Part shown: positions 18,182 through 28,111 of the stretch, piece after piece
Numbering within the stretch: the first letter of the stretch is position 1
How the letters are laid out: each line of letters starts with the position of its first letter
NCBI RefSeq assembly: GCF_000744285.1
Contig: NZ_JQLQ01000002.1
Location: 2,170,001 to 2,234,000 of the forward strand
DNA length: 64,000 nucleotides
Direction: 5' to 3'
From: Carnobacterium pleistocenium FTR1
Lineage (GTDB): Bacteria > Bacillota > Bacilli > Lactobacillales > Carnobacteriaceae
The notes under the pieces: generated by a model
Seen by the model: only the letters and a program-made list of their open reading frames with translations
The model's database searches: none
Told to the model about the DNA's origin: nothing
Made by a program: the position numbers and the translations under genes

Positions 18182-19807
18182 TCATGTTTTTACGATAACA
18201 GCAAAAGCTTCATACGGCGATAAACTTTGGGTAATTTTTTGATCATAATTGTGGATCAATAGTTCTTTTATCTGAAACTCAGGATCAATAGTAACCATTT
18301 GTTCATTTTCAGAAAAATTTACTACTACAAGTAAAGTTTCTTGTCCTAATTGTCGAACATATGAAAGAACTTGTGGGTTATTGGTATCGATTGATTGATA
18401 CGTACCCTCCGTAATAATAGATAGTTTTTTTCTTAAACTAATCAATTTTTGATAAGTATAGAATAAAGAATTTTTATCTGATAATGCTTTTTTTACATTG
18501 ATTTTTTGAGCCTCACCTAATTTCAGCCAAGGCGTTCCGGTTGTAAAACCGGCATTCTCTTCTTCTTCCCATTGCATTGGATGTCTGGCATTATCTCTCC
18601 CTTTGGCATTAATGGAATTTATTATTTCTTCATTAGAATACCCCTGAAGACTGCGTTCTTGATACATTCTTCGGCTTTCAATATCATCTATTTCTCCGAT
18701 ATCGGATACCGGATAATTTACCATGCCGATTTCTTCTCCTTGATAAATATATGGAGTCCCTTGCATAAAATGCAGATAAATTGCTAGCATCTTTCCGCTA
18801 ACTTCACGGTACTCCTTATCATCATTTCCCCAACGTGAAATAATCCGCGGTAAATCATGATTGTTCCAAAACAAAGAATTCCAGCCTTTCCCTGCTAAAT
18901 CGATTTGCCATTTCGAGAAAACACGATGTAATTCCTGAGGATCTAGCTTCTTTAAATCCCACTTGCGTTTTCCAGCTTGTTTATCAAGGTTGATATGTTC
19001 AAATTGGAATACCATAGAAAGCTCATTTCGTGTTTCTTCAGAATAAAGCTGCGCAATTTCGGGAGTTGCTCCCCAAGTTTCACCGACAGTTACTACATCA
19101 TAGTTGCCAAAAGTTTTCACATTCATTTCTTGCAAGAATTCGTGTAGTTTAGGACCATTTTTAGTAATCTCTTGATCCGGTATTTTTCCGATAAGATCAA
19201 TAACATCTAATCGGAAGCCTCCGATTCCTTTTTCAAGCCAAAAGTTCATCATCTTCCAAAGAGCTTCTCTCATGTCTTCGTTTTCCCAATTCAAATCCGG
19301 TTGTTTCTTAGAATGTAGATACAAATAATAAGCATCTAAATCCGGTACATAACACCATGCAGATCCACCAAAATTAGATTTCAGATTATTTGGTGGAAGG
19401 GCTCCAATCCCTTTACGCCATATATAAAAATCGTGAAATATGTTTTCTGGACCTTTTAAAGCCTCTTGAAACCATTGATGTTCATCAGATGTATGATTGA
19501 CTACTAAGTCTATAATAATTCGAATACCCTGCTCTTTTGCTTTGGCAATTAATTCATCCATATCAGCCATTGTTCCATATTCAGCACCAATTTTTTCATA
19601 ATTGCTTATATCGTATCCATTATCCTCATTTGGAGATTCAAATACTGGACTTAACCAAAGTGCATCTACTCCGAGAAGAGCTAAATAATCTAACCTTTCT
19701 ACTATTCCTTTTAAGTCTCCAATACCATCACCATTCGTATCTTGAAAACTTCGTGGATAAATTTGATAGATTACGGCTTTTTTCCACCAATTAGAATTCT
19801 CTTTCAT
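18182..19807 (-). CDS. dexB: GH13 alpha-1,6-glucosidase (DexB/oligo-1,6-glucosidase type)
   Basis: The 541-residue enzyme has the GH13 regions DLVVNHTSDEH, GGFRLDVIDLIGK (nucleophile Asp), TVGETWGATPE (acid Glu) and NNHDLPR. The DVID/LSMVFQFEH/QGEEIGM pattern matches glucan 1,6-alpha-glucosidases of streptococci better than trehalose-6-phosphate hydrolases. It should release glucose from isomaltose-type oligosaccharides, or act on a related phosphorylated disaccharide. Start 19807 has GAGAGA upstream. It lies 27 bases after the PTS gene, so it is co-transcribed with it and controlled by ScrR and CcpA. An enzyme for alpha-1,6 bonds beside a sucrose-type PTS hints that the transporter may import more than sucrose. 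Confidence 0.85.
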   Translation of the reverse strand: MKENSNWWKKAVIYQIYPRSFQDTNGDGIGDLKGIVERLDYLALLGVDALWLSPVFESPNEDNGYDISNYEKIGAEYGTMADMDELIAKAKEQGIRIIIDLVVNHTSDEHQWFQEALKGPENIFHDFYIWRKGIGALPPNNLKSNFGGSAWCYVPDLDAYYLYLHSKKQPDLNWENEDMREALWKMMNFWLEKGIGGFRLDVIDLIGKIPDQEITKNGPKLHEFLQEMNVKTFGNYDVVTVGETWGATPEIAQLYSEETRNELSMVFQFEHINLDKQAGKRKWDLKKLDPQELHRVFSKWQIDLAGKGWNSLFWNNHDLPRIISRWGNDDKEYREVSGKMLAIYLHFMQGTPYIYQGEEIGMVNYPVSDIGEIDDIESRRMYQERSLQGYSNEEIINSINAKGRDNARHPMQWEEEENAGFTTGTPWLKLGEAQKINVKKALSDKNSLFYTYQKLISLRKKLSIITEGTYQSIDTNNPQVLSYVRQLGQETLLVVVNFSENEQMVTIDPEFQIKELLIHNYDQKITQSLSPYEAFAVIVKT

Positions 19808-19834
19808 ATATATATCTCTCATTTCTATGTGCTT

Positions 19835-21325
19835 TTACTTATTCACTGCTTCTACTGTTGTAATAAATTCATCATTAGTCACGACAGTAGCTTCTGTTTC
19901 TGCAACAGGTACTTCCATTCTTTTCTTTCCATAAACATACGTGAACACAAAGCTTAATACAAAACTAGTGACAACACCAATCATGAAATAAGGAATTGAT
20001 TTTGGTGCGATAGAAATAAATCCAATAACGCTTGCTGGTCCCATTGCCACTGCGAGTACATGAAATAATCCGATTACTATACATGCAATACCTGAAGCAA
20101 TCATTCCACAAACAAATGGAAATTTTAATTTTAAATTGATTCCGAAAATAGCTGGTTCTGTAATGCCTAGTAATGCAGAAACACTTGCAGAAGAAGCTAA
20201 ACTTTTTTGCTTTTTATCTTTTGACATTACAAAAACTGCCAATGCAGCGCCACCTTGGGCAATATTAGCCATAGATGCGACTGGGAAAATAAACGAACCA
20301 CCAGTTCGAGCTACGTCTGCTAATAACGTAGTTTCAATTGCTGGGAAACTTTGGTGTAATCCAGTAATAACTATTGGTGAGTATAATAAACCAAAAACCC
20401 CTAAGCCGATAGCACCTGTTGATTCATATAGCCAAACTAATCCATTGGTTACTCCATCAGAAACCATGCGCATAACAGGGCCAACTAAAACAAATGTTAA
20501 AAAACCGGTAATAATAATAGATAGCATTGGCGTGAACGTAAAATCAAAAACACTAGGTATACGTTTATGAAAAAACTTTTCTAGATTTGCTAATATCCAA
20601 GAAACAGCAAGAACAGGCAATACCGACCCTTGGTAACCAGCTTGTGCTACTTGTAGACCAAGAATATTCCAGTATGGCATCGTGCCTTCTGCTACACTAT
20701 TAGCAACACCATACCCATTGATAAGATCTGGCATGACCATCGCCATCGCAATTGCTGCTCCTAAATAAGGATTTCCTCCAAATCGTTTCGTTGCAGAATA
20801 ACCAACTAAAATAGGTAAGAATGCAAATGGAGCTGATGCCAACAAGTTAATAATACTCGCTAAATCTTTAATATTCGGAAACATTTCTACTACTGATTGC
20901 GCTCCAAATAAATTTGGAGATGTTAACACGTTGTTTATTGCCATTAATAAACCACCAGCAACAAGAGCCGGAATAATAGGGACAAAAATATCGGATAATA
21001 CCTTAATGAATGCCATTATTGGGTTTTGTTTTTTTCCTTCAGAAGCTACCGCTTTCAAATCTTCAGTTGAAGCTTCTTTAACATCAGTCAACTTTATTAG
21101 TTCAGCATATACTTCGTCGACATCTCCAGGTCCAATAATAATTTGGAATTGTCCGTTCATTTCGAAAGTTCCTTTTACACTATCATTTGTATCTAAAGCT
21201 TTTTGATCTACTTTGCTAGGATCCCGTAGTACTAAGCGTAGCCTCGTTGCACAGTGGGCAGCTGCTTGTATATTATCTTCCCCTAATGCTTTATTTATCT
21301 CTTCTGCAACTTTTCTGTAGTTCAT
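19835..21325 (-). CDS. scrA: PTS system sucrose-type EIIBC component
   Basis: The 496 residues contain an EIIB domain with the phosphorylated Cys25 in HCATRLRL, then an EIIC domain (about 105-465) with the motifs [30 protein letters not shown] and [12 protein letters not shown] of the glucose/sucrose superfamily. It imports and phosphorylates a disaccharide, most likely sucrose given scrB and scrR next door. The EIIA domain found at the C-terminus of many SacX/ScrA proteins is absent: the protein ends in an acidic, disordered tail. It must borrow an EIIA, usually the glucose one. It is transcribed divergently from scrB. Confidence 0.9.
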   Translation of the reverse strand: MNYRKVAEEINKALGEDNIQAAAHCATRLRLVLRDPSKVDQKALDTNDSVKGTFEMNGQFQIIIGPGDVDEVYAELIKLTDVKEASTEDLKAVASEGKKQNPIMAFIKVLSDIFVPIIPALVAGGLLMAINNVLTSPNLFGAQSVVEMFPNIKDLASIINLLASAPFAFLPILVGYSATKRFGGNPYLGAAIAMAMVMPDLINGYGVANSVAEGTMPYWNILGLQVAQAGYQGSVLPVLAVSWILANLEKFFHKRIPSVFDFTFTPMLSIIITGFLTFVLVGPVMRMVSDGVTNGLVWLYESTGAIGLGVFGLLYSPIVITGLHQSFPAIETTLLADVARTGGSFIFPVASMANIAQGGAALAVFVMSKDKKQKSLASSASVSALLGITEPAIFGINLKLKFPFVCGMIASGIACIVIGLFHVLAVAMGPASVIGFISIAPKSIPYFMIGVVTSFVLSFVFTYVYGKKRMEVPVAETEATVVTNDEFITTVEAVNK

Positions 21326-21342
21326 TTTTATTCCTCCTTAAA

Positions 21343-21357
21343 ATGTAATCGCTTTTT
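21343..21357 (+). promoter_or_regulatory. Candidate cre site in the scrA leader
   Basis: ATGTAATCGCTTTTT fits the cre consensus with a single mismatch. It lies between the scrA promoter region and the scrA start (21325), where CcpA would act as a roadblock for scrA-dexB. Confidence 0.55.
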
Positions 21358-21382
21358 CTATCATAGTATTACATGATATTCA

Positions 21383-21408
21383 TTAATTGTCAAACGTTTG
21401 ACAATTAA
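21383..21408. promoter_or_regulatory. ScrR operator 1, perfect 26-bp palindrome
   Basis: The core TTGTCAAACGTTTGACAA has the central CG of a LacI/GalR-family operator, and the whole 26 bases are a perfect dyad. On the minus strand it contains a TTGACA (21393-21388) with TAATAC-like sequence 16 bases on, so it should cover the -35 region of scrA. Confidence 0.9.
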
Positions 21409-21462
21409 ACTTTTTAATAATTGCTACTATGTATTTCCTACAAACATTAAACATCTATAATC

Positions 21463-21503
21463 ATTGTTAAACGTTTGACAATAACAAATTATAATTGTAA
21501 AAT
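21463..21503 (+). promoter_or_regulatory. ScrR operator 2 overlapping the scrB promoter
   Basis: A 20-bp dyad at 21463-21482 (one mismatch per half) shares the AAACGTTTGACAAT core with operator 1. Its right arm supplies the -35 TTGACA (21475-21480), and TAAAAT (21498-21503) follows at 17 bases. The operator centres are 77 bases apart, so a looped repressor complex could shut both divergent promoters. That looping is inference. Confidence 0.88.
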
Positions 21504-21539
21504 TAGAATTAGAATACGCTTACGAAAAGGAGTTTACTT

Positions 21540-23036
21540 ATGTCTCTTATTAAAGATTGGACAACTGAATTGCGCTACAAGACTTATGATCAATGGTCCG
21601 TTGATTATGTAAAAGAATTAAAAATGTCAATCGATTCTTCTAACTGGCGTTTAAATTATCATATCCAACCGCAAACAGGTTTATTAAATGATCCAAATGG
21701 TTTTTCTTACTTTAATAAAAAATGGCATTTGTTTTATCAAGCTTATCCTATGGGTCCGGTTCATGGGGTTAAATCATGGTTTCATCTTACTTCTGATAAT
21801 TTAATTGACTGGCAAAAAGAAGGTTTGGCTCTCTTACCTGACAGTGATTATGATAGTCACGGTGTTTATTCAGGATCTGCGTTTGCTGTAAACGATAAGC
21901 TTTTTTTAGCTTATACAGGTAATGTTCGCAACAAGAGTTGGGAACGTTCTTCATATCAATTAGGTGCATGGATGGATAAAAGCAACCATATTATTAAAGA
22001 AAAAAAACCATTTATTGCTGCACCTCCTAAAGGCTATACTAATGACTTTCGCGATCCTCAAGTATTTCATCAAGGGGATAAATACTATCTAATAATCGGA
22101 GCACAAAATGATGCTCTAGAAGGTAAAGTTTTAACTTATATGAGCAAAGATTTAATTAGTTGGGAATTGCTTGGTGAACTTTCTTTTACAAAAGAAAAAA
22201 TGGGATTTATGGTTGAATGCCCAAATTTAGTTTTTATAGAAGGTAAAGCCGTCTTTCTTTTCTGTCCTCAAGGTTTAGATAAAAATATTTTATCTTATAA
22301 AAATATTTATCCAAATACGTATATTACTGCTGACTCTTTCGATATAGAAACCAATACCTTAACTTCCCCTTCAAGTTTAAAAAATCTAGATGAAGGATTT
22401 GATGTCTATGCTACTCAAGCATTCAATGCTCCTGATGGCCGAGCTTTAGCAGTGAGTTGGATTGGTTTACCTGAACTTTCTTACCCTTCAGATAAAGAAG
22501 GATGGGCACATTGTCTTAGTTTAGTAAAAGAATTATCACTTAGAGACGGAAAATTAATTCAACTGCCCGCTTCAGAAACTAAAGAATTAAGAGAAAACAA
22601 ACAACAAATACAAGGACGCTTAACAGAAGAAAAATTATTGCTCTCAACTACTAAAAATAGTTATGAATTAAATCTTCAATTAGAACAAGGTGCAAAAGGT
22701 ACATTATCCCTTCTGACAGATCAACAAATAAATTCAGCTTTAACGCTTTCTTTTAACACCGTAAATGGTACAATTACTATAAATCGTGAAAATTATGGTG
22801 TGGATTTTGAGAGAGAATCTGAAAATCAACGTAGCTTTTCTATCCCTCAAGATACTCTTTCTTTGCAGGTTTTTGTTGATCGTTCAGTTATTGAAATATT
22901 CATAAATGACGGACAAAAAGTTGTTACTGCACGTGTGTTTCCTAATAACGACCAAACAGGAATTATATTAGAAGGAGAAAACAGTCTATTTTCCGGAAAT
23001 ATTTGGACTTTACGTTCAATGAGATCAGAGGAATGA
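21540..23036 (+). CDS. scrB: Sucrose-6-phosphate hydrolase, GH32
   Basis: The 498-residue protein has the three GH32 acidic motifs: NDPNG with nucleophile Asp51, FRDPQVF (transition-state stabiliser) and the VECPNL acid/base Glu. A C-terminal beta-sandwich carries VFVDRSVIEIFIND. It splits sucrose-6-phosphate, made by the PTS, into glucose-6-phosphate and fructose in the cytoplasm. No signal peptide is present. The start has AAAGGAG upstream, and the gene is followed after four bases by scrR. Confidence 0.95.
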   Translation: MSLIKDWTTELRYKTYDQWSVDYVKELKMSIDSSNWRLNYHIQPQTGLLNDPNGFSYFNKKWHLFYQAYPMGPVHGVKSWFHLTSDNLIDWQKEGLALLPDSDYDSHGVYSGSAFAVNDKLFLAYTGNVRNKSWERSSYQLGAWMDKSNHIIKEKKPFIAAPPKGYTNDFRDPQVFHQGDKYYLIIGAQNDALEGKVLTYMSKDLISWELLGELSFTKEKMGFMVECPNLVFIEGKAVFLFCPQGLDKNILSYKNIYPNTYITADSFDIETNTLTSPSSLKNLDEGFDVYATQAFNAPDGRALAVSWIGLPELSYPSDKEGWAHCLSLVKELSLRDGKLIQLPASETKELRENKQQIQGRLTEEKLLLSTTKNSYELNLQLEQGAKGTLSLLTDQQINSALTLSFNTVNGTITINRENYGVDFERESENQRSFSIPQDTLSLQVFVDRSVIEIFINDGQKVVTARVFPNNDQTGIILEGENSLFSGNIWTLRSMRSEE

Positions 23037-23040
23037 ATTT

Positions 23041-24024
23041 ATGGCGATTAAATTAACAGATGTAGCTAAAAAAGCAGGTGTTTCTTCAACAACAGTATCC
23101 CGTGTAATCAATAATTATGGATCACTTAGTCAAAAAACAATTGATATAGTGAATGCTGCTATGAAAGAATTAAATTATCAACCTAACTCGCTAGCTCGTT
23201 CATTACAAGGGAAAAGTACTCAATTAGTAGGCTTAATTTTTCCAACTGTTTCTCATCCATTTTATGGTGAGCTAGTTGAAAATCTTGAGACAAAATTATT
23301 TGAACTTGGTTATAAAACAATTCTTTGTGATAGTGCTAATAATAAAGAAAAAGAGCGAAACTACGTCAACATGCTTTCAGCTAATAAAGTAGATGGGATT
23401 ATTGCTGGTGCTCATAATTTAGGCATCACAGAGTATGAAAATATTGAACTCCCCATCGTTTCTTTTGACCGGTACTTAGCGGATGGTATCCCTATTGTTG
23501 GTAGTGATAACTTTAGAGGTGGGTATCTAGCTACTGAAAATCTATACCTTCATGGAGCAAGAAAAATAGCTATTTTAACAGGAACACAAGAATCAAACTC
23601 TCCTACAAACCAACGGTTAAATGGTTATTTAACCTTTTTAGAGGAAAAAGAATTAGAACCTGTTGTTTTTCAATTCCAAACAAAAGCGCGTTCAACAGCT
23701 TTAAAAAATCTAGAAATCAAACGAATTCTTGAATTAGAAGATATTGATAGTATTTTTTGTACAGATGATTTAACAGCTATTTTAGTTTATAATCTTTGCC
23801 AAGAGCTATCCATTTCTGTACCTGGAACAATAAGACTTATTGGCTATGATGGTACTAAGTTTATTCAAAATTATTTCCCCCATCTTTCAACTATTGCACA
23901 GCCAATGATAGATTTTGCAGATTTATTAGTTGATGTTTTACTTCAACGTATAAAGAATCCAGAAAAAAATCTAGAAAACATTTATACTCTTCCCGTAAAG
24001 TTAATCCAAGGAAAAACATCTTGA
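23041..24024 (+). CDS. scrR: Sucrose operon repressor, LacI family
   Basis: The 327-residue regulator begins with a LacI helix-turn-helix (KLTDVAKKAGVSSTTVSRVIN), followed by the hinge helix with NSLARSLQGKST and a periplasmic-binding-like effector domain (VGLIFPTVSHPFYGELVE, IFCTDDLTA, RLIGYDGT). It should bind the two operators in the scrA-scrB interval and be released by a sucrose-derived sugar. It is co-transcribed with scrB, four bases downstream, with AGAGG before its ATG. Confidence 0.93.
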   Translation: MAIKLTDVAKKAGVSSTTVSRVINNYGSLSQKTIDIVNAAMKELNYQPNSLARSLQGKSTQLVGLIFPTVSHPFYGELVENLETKLFELGYKTILCDSANNKEKERNYVNMLSANKVDGIIAGAHNLGITEYENIELPIVSFDRYLADGIPIVGSDNFRGGYLATENLYLHGARKIAILTGTQESNSPTNQRLNGYLTFLEEKELEPVVFQFQTKARSTALKNLEIKRILELEDIDSIFCTDDLTAILVYNLCQELSISVPGTIRLIGYDGTKFIQNYFPHLSTIAQPMIDFADLLVDVLLQRIKNPEKNLENIYTLPVKLIQGKTS

Positions 24025-24147
24025 TTTGCTTCACTAGTTACTATCTATAAATGTTATAATCAGAATTATTGAATTATATCTTTTTTAGTACGATTATCTA
24101 AAAAAGATTACACATCGCGCTGATAAAAAATGCTCATCTTGAATCTG

Positions 24148-24193
24148 AACCTATTTATAGCTAGTACTAAATAGCTATAAATAGGTTTCTTTT
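24148..24193 (+). terminator. Terminator downstream of scrR
   Basis: AACCTATTTATAGCTA (24148-24163) pairs perfectly with TAGCTATAAATAGGTT (24172-24187), then TTTCTTTT follows. A weaker AT-only hairpin lies at about 24077-24110. Confidence 0.8.
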
Positions 24194-24261
24194 AGTTCTC
24201 CATTAATCTTAAGTTTTGAAATCAATTACAAAATAATAGGCACATAAGAGTTAATAATATT

Positions 24262-24475
24262 TTAGGCTGCTTGCTTTATAGCAGCAGCTGCTTTATCCCT
24301 TTCTTTATGATTTTGTCTATTTGGCCACAGTAATTATGATGAGGTATCGGTCTTGATATTAGAATTTTCTTCATAAATAAAGCCTTCTATACTTTGATAT
24401 TTTTTCTTCCAGTAACTTCTTCATTAAAGTTAGAATCTAATTTTGACGTAAAGTCCAAGTCTATAATTGTGGCAG
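24262..24475 (-). pseudogene. Decayed coding fragment of unknown family
   Basis: On the minus strand, open stretches read DLDFTSKLDSNFNEEVTGRK, then after a frameshift EGFIYEENSNIKTDTSS, a stop, and LLWPNRQNHKERDKAAAAIK with a terminal TAA at 24264-24262. Composition and charge look like real protein, and the stops and frameshift show decay. I do not recognise the family. Confidence 0.35.
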
Positions 24476-24490
24476 AATAAATTTACAAAC

Positions 24491-24536
24491 ACAGTACTCT
24501 TATGGTTTATTACAAAATAAGCCATAAGAGTACTGT
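24491..24536. repeat. 21-bp inverted repeat
   Basis: ACAGTACTCTTATGGTTTATT (24491-24511) and its complement at 24516-24536 differ at one position and are separated by four bases. Neither strand has a T-run after the stem, so it is not a standard terminator. Confidence 0.6.
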
Positions 24537-24637
24537 TGTGTATTGCTACTATTTTAAAAAAAACTACTCTAATAAATAGCTATATTTTGATTAAAGGACT
24601 TATCTTTTCATATTTGAATTAGTACTCAAATTATTTA

Positions 24638-25495
24638 TTAAGTAAAGTATTTAAGGTTATCTTTAGAAAACTCTTCAAATGTACGAGGATTTCTATGCGT
24701 TAGTTCATAAAAACGATTAGTAATTTCTTTAGCGGTTCCCATTCTTGTCATAAAATATAATGCCACTGTCACGTTAACATAAGTTTTATCTAAACGTCTT
24801 TTTTTAATGTAATAATTTCTGTATTTTAAATAGCCAGGTTTTGTATACGTAATCTTTCTTCCGGTTACTTTGCTTAAAATCTTTGCTACTTCAAAGTAAT
24901 CTAAAGCCTCAGGACCGGTTATTGTATGTGCTGTATTTTTGTATTTTTCTGGATTATGAAGCAACACTGCTGTTGCAAGTCCTATGTCAGCTGCATCAAT
25001 AAAGCTTGTTTCACTTCTCCCAGCAGGGATAAACACTTCATTTTTTTCTCTGATTTCAACAGAGTGAACACCAGATAGATTTTGCATGAAAAATCCTGGG
25101 CGAACATGAGCATAAGGAATTTCTAGTTTTTCAATATATTTTTCAATTTTATGATGAGGAGGTATTGTATTATTTTCAACACCCATTAACGAAAGAAAGG
25201 TCACTAGTTTAATATCATGAGTTTTAAATGCATCAATGATTGGATATAAATCCTCTGGCTTACCAAGGTGAGGAGGTCTCATAAGAAATACTCTATCTAC
25301 ACCCTCCAAAGCTTTGTCAAAGGTAGTCTTGTCTTGAAAATCAAAATAGACAGATTCAACCTTATTTCCAAATAGATCACTTAGTTTCTGAGTATTTGTA
25401 CCTGCAACTACTACTTGCTCTTTAAGTTTCACTAATTCTCTTGTTACATACTTTCCGACATTACCTGATGCACCCGTCACTAATACCTTCATCAT
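24638..25495 (-). CDS. NmrA-like NAD(P)-binding protein (atypical SDR)
   Basis: The 285-residue protein starts with the dinucleotide motif VTGASGNVGKYV and has an NmrA/HSCARG-like course: VVVAGTN, VESVYFDFQD, RVFLMRPPH, and SFIDAADIGLATAVLL. Such proteins sense NAD(P) redox state or reduce quinones (QorB-like). Start and regulator stop overlap as ATGA (25495-25492), so it is translationally coupled to the MarR gene and is probably its regulatory target. Confidence 0.85.
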   Translation of the reverse strand: MMKVLVTGASGNVGKYVTRELVKLKEQVVVAGTNTQKLSDLFGNKVESVYFDFQDKTTFDKALEGVDRVFLMRPPHLGKPEDLYPIIDAFKTHDIKLVTFLSLMGVENNTIPPHHKIEKYIEKLEIPYAHVRPGFFMQNLSGVHSVEIREKNEVFIPAGRSETSFIDAADIGLATAVLLHNPEKYKNTAHTITGPEALDYFEVAKILSKVTGRKITYTKPGYLKYRNYYIKKRRLDKTYVNVTVALYFMTRMGTAKEITNRFYELTHRNPRTFEEFSKDNLKYFT

Positions 25496-25917
25496 TCTGA
25501 CTCCTCACTTAATAGTTCATTGGCTTCTTGTAGCAACTGAATAAATAAATCGAATTTTTGATGCCCCATTTTTTCTTCGAGAAAGCTCATGGATCTAAGG
25601 TATTCTTTAGATGTAGATTCAAGCAGTTTATGGCCTTTTTCTGTAACTTCTAACGTATAACTTCTTTTATCTATTTTAGAGGGTATTTTAATTAAATAGG
25701 TTTTCTTTATCAGTGAATCGACCATATCAGTAACAGAAGGTTTTGCTATTCCGAAGAAATGGCTTATCATAAGCGGTGTAACTTGGGACTCATTTTTTTG
25801 AACGTATATTAATGCACCCATCTCACTGGCTCTTATAGGTATAGCCATTTTTTTATTCATTTGTAGACGACAAAACCTTGAAACAACATCCATACTATCC
25901 AATATACTTTCTTTCAT
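25492..25917 (-). CDS. MarR family regulator
   Basis: This 141-residue winged-helix protein shows HFFGIAKPSVTDMVDSLIKK (recognition helix) and the wing KIDKRSYTLEVTEKGHKL. It is the first gene of a two-gene operon with the NmrA-like gene and should repress its own promoter through the palindrome directly upstream. GAGGTG is the ribosome binding site. Confidence 0.88.
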   Translation of the reverse strand: MKESILDSMDVVSRFCRLQMNKKMAIPIRASEMGALIYVQKNESQVTPLMISHFFGIAKPSVTDMVDSLIKKTYLIKIPSKIDKRSYTLEVTEKGHKLLESTSKEYLRSMSFLEEKMGHQKFDLFIQLLQEANELLSEESE

Positions 25918-25928
25918 AAATACACCTC

Positions 25929-25981
25929 AACATAGTTAGTTTGACTAACTATGTTTTAACGAATAAAAAAACACGTGTCAA
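25929..25981 (-). promoter_or_regulatory. MarR-gene promoter with overlapping 12-bp inverted repeat
   Basis: On the minus strand -35 TTGACA (25981-25976) and TAAAAC (25958-25953) are 17 bases apart. A perfect dyad, AACATAGTTAGT and its complement around TTG (25929-25955), begins inside the -10 and covers the transcription start: a self-repression layout. Confidence 0.85.
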
Positions 25982-26121
25982 TTTATGACGAAGAAATTCC
26001 AAATAGTAAAGGTTACCAGCATATATTGTGCGTGTGGTTAAGCTGTTACTAAAAAATAAAAATTAACAAAGAAAAACTCTTTTGCTTCAACTTAAATGGA
26101 CATTATTTTTTGCCATGAAAA

Positions 26122-26169
26122 AGCGACCTCCAAAATTTAGATTTCACTCTAGCTTTTGGGAGTCGCTAC
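26122..26169. repeat. 48-bp dispersed repeat, copy 1
   Basis: The sequence begins AGCGACCTCC and ends GGAGTCGCTAC, forming an imperfect hairpin. It matches 28112-28159 at 44 of 48 positions. Here TTTTTC follows on the minus strand, so this copy could also terminate the arsC transcript. Confidence 0.8.
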
Positions 26170-26207
26170 TATCAATATTCTTTTATGTTTTGTCCTAATC
26201 AGAATTT

Positions 26208-26612
26208 TCATCTGATTGCTTTTACTTTTTCTTTGATTATTTCTCTTGTTTTACGAAACACATTTAGTATTTCTTCCTCAGTACCCGTCGCTTTAGCGGG
26301 ATCTTCCAGTCCCCAATGTTCATGCATCACTCCCGCTGGTATTACTGGGCACTTGTCTCTTGCGTCACCACATAACGTGATAATTAAATCAGCTTTGTTG
26401 AAGTAATCGGTATCGATCAGATTGGATGTCTGCGTAGTAATATCTATGCCGTCTTCTGCCATTACTTTGACTGCTCTCGGGTTTAATCCATGTGTTTCAA
26501 TTCCTGCACTTCTTACTTCAAACTCTTTTGAGTCTAAAAATTTGTGACCATAACCTTCAGCAATTTGACTTCGACATGAGTTACCTGTACATAAGAAATA
26601 AATTCTTCTCAT
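26208..26612 (-). CDS. arsC: Thioredoxin-coupled arsenate reductase (LMW-phosphatase fold)
   Basis: The 134-residue protein has the P-loop CTGNSCRS at the N-terminus and the redox pair in LCGDARDKC, plus HWGLEDPA with the catalytic Asp. This is the ArsC of pI258/B. subtilis type, which reduces arsenate to arsenite using three cysteines and thioredoxin. It lies alone: no arsR, arsB or acr3 is near. AGGAT-type ribosome binding before the ATG at 26612. Confidence 0.88.
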   Translation of the reverse strand: MRRIYFLCTGNSCRSQIAEGYGHKFLDSKEFEVRSAGIETHGLNPRAVKVMAEDGIDITTQTSNLIDTDYFNKADLIITLCGDARDKCPVIPAGVMHEHWGLEDPAKATGTEEEILNVFRKTREIIKEKVKAIR

Positions 26613-26791
26613 AGTTATCCTCCATATTGTTTAGAATACTTGAATACGATTTTAAATAAAAAATATACTAATCAAAATAAGGGGTTGCATAATTAAAATG
26701 GCAATCTCTTATTTTTGATCACTATATTTTGGTTGATTATCAGAAATTCATATGAGTAAAACTGTGGGAAAACTTTTATCTGAAATAGTTA

Positions 26792-27994
26792 TTAGATATT
26801 TTTATTTTCCAAAGTGTACTTTCTATCTTCTTCAAGCATTACCGTTTTAATATAGTCAAATGTTGCTTGTGGGATATGTCCGTTCGCATTAACTGCTGGT
26901 AGCATGATTGGGAAGTGTTTCGGTAATGCCAAATCATCATAACGATTGGTTACATCAAAATTGATTGTCTCTTCTTGACCATTTTTAATTTTTTGCTTTA
27001 TATCAGGATCCATAAGAACAGCTGAAGCCATAGCGATGATATCCGTATAGTTTAGAGCATCCAAGGCTGCATCGGCACTCAATATGTCACCTGCTGCGAT
27101 TAGTTTGGTTCTGCCAGCAAGCAATTCATGGATCACTTGGTTGATAATTTCACCTTCATGATCTCCCATTAGGGCTTTCGATTTATACGCTTTTGCCCCC
27201 CATAATGAGGAATGAATATAATCAATCCCTAAATCAGCTATCTTATCAATTAGATAGAGAGAATCGTCTAGTGTATATCCTGCTTTATTCCCATGGATCT
27301 CTTCCGGGCTGATCCGGTAACCGATAATGAAATCTTTCTTGCCACGCTTCGTTACTAAATCTTTCACTCGTTTTGTAATTTCTATCCCAAAGGCGGCACG
27401 GTTTTCACGTTTGCCTCCCCACTTATCATTTCGCTTATTGGATATTTCAGAGAAGAATTGCTGAATTAGGTAGTGGTTTGCACCGTGAATTTCTACACCG
27501 TCAAATCCTGCATCTATTGCCCGCCCTGCTGCCTTCACATACTGATCAATTACCTCTTCAACCTGCTCTTCGGTTAATCCGGTAATTGGATAATCTAAAA
27601 AGTCAACATCCATTGAACTTGGGCCATACACCACACCGTGCTGTTGGAAGGTGACTTTTGCTTCCCGACCTGGGTGGAAAATTTGGCAAATCGCTTTATT
27701 CCCTTTCGATTTCATGCTCGTGGCCAATTGAGTCAAACCATCCAATTGCTCATCGCGGTAAATCCCTAGTGCGTAACCAAATGCATTCCCATATTCAGTT
27801 ACTGCAGCAGCACCTGAGATTAATAGAGAGGCTGCATTTGCACGTCTTTCAAAGTATTTGATATCTTCTTCTGTTACATCTCCTTCCAGAGAAGAACCAT
27901 CCACTACCATTGGTGCCATCGCAAAACGTGTGTCTAGCTTTACACCATTATTAAACGTCACTTCTTCAAATAACTTTCCATATTTCGAATTCAT
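26792..27994 (-). CDS. NADH:flavin oxidoreductase, old yellow enzyme family
   Basis: The 400-residue TIM-barrel flavoenzyme has the FMN-binding start NGVKLDTRFAMAPM, the QIFHPGREA strand, and DGVEIHGANHYLIQQFFSE, the OYE signature (His/Asn of HGAN bind the substrate), with KRNDKWGG following. The YqiG/YqjM-like branch reduces activated alkenes with NADH/NADPH. It lies alone with a GGAG site before the ATG. Substrate unknown. Confidence 0.9.
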   Translation of the reverse strand: MNSKYGKLFEEVTFNNGVKLDTRFAMAPMVVDGSSLEGDVTEEDIKYFERRANAASLLISGAAAVTEYGNAFGYALGIYRDEQLDGLTQLATSMKSKGNKAICQIFHPGREAKVTFQQHGVVYGPSSMDVDFLDYPITGLTEEQVEEVIDQYVKAAGRAIDAGFDGVEIHGANHYLIQQFFSEISNKRNDKWGGKRENRAAFGIEITKRVKDLVTKRGKKDFIIGYRISPEEIHGNKAGYTLDDSLYLIDKIADLGIDYIHSSLWGAKAYKSKALMGDHEGEIINQVIHELLAGRTKLIAAGDILSADAALDALNYTDIIAMASAVLMDPDIKQKIKNGQEETINFDVTNRYDDLALPKHFPIMLPAVNANGHIPQATFDYIKTVMLEEDRKYTLENKNI

Positions 27995-28111
27995 AATTAT
28001 GCTCCTTTACTTTTTATTTTTCACTTCACAACTCTACTTCTATTATAGGTTAACAAGTATGCGCTTTCAATAAAAAGGAACTTTGTTCAACTTAAAACAT
28101 ACCCTATAGGT

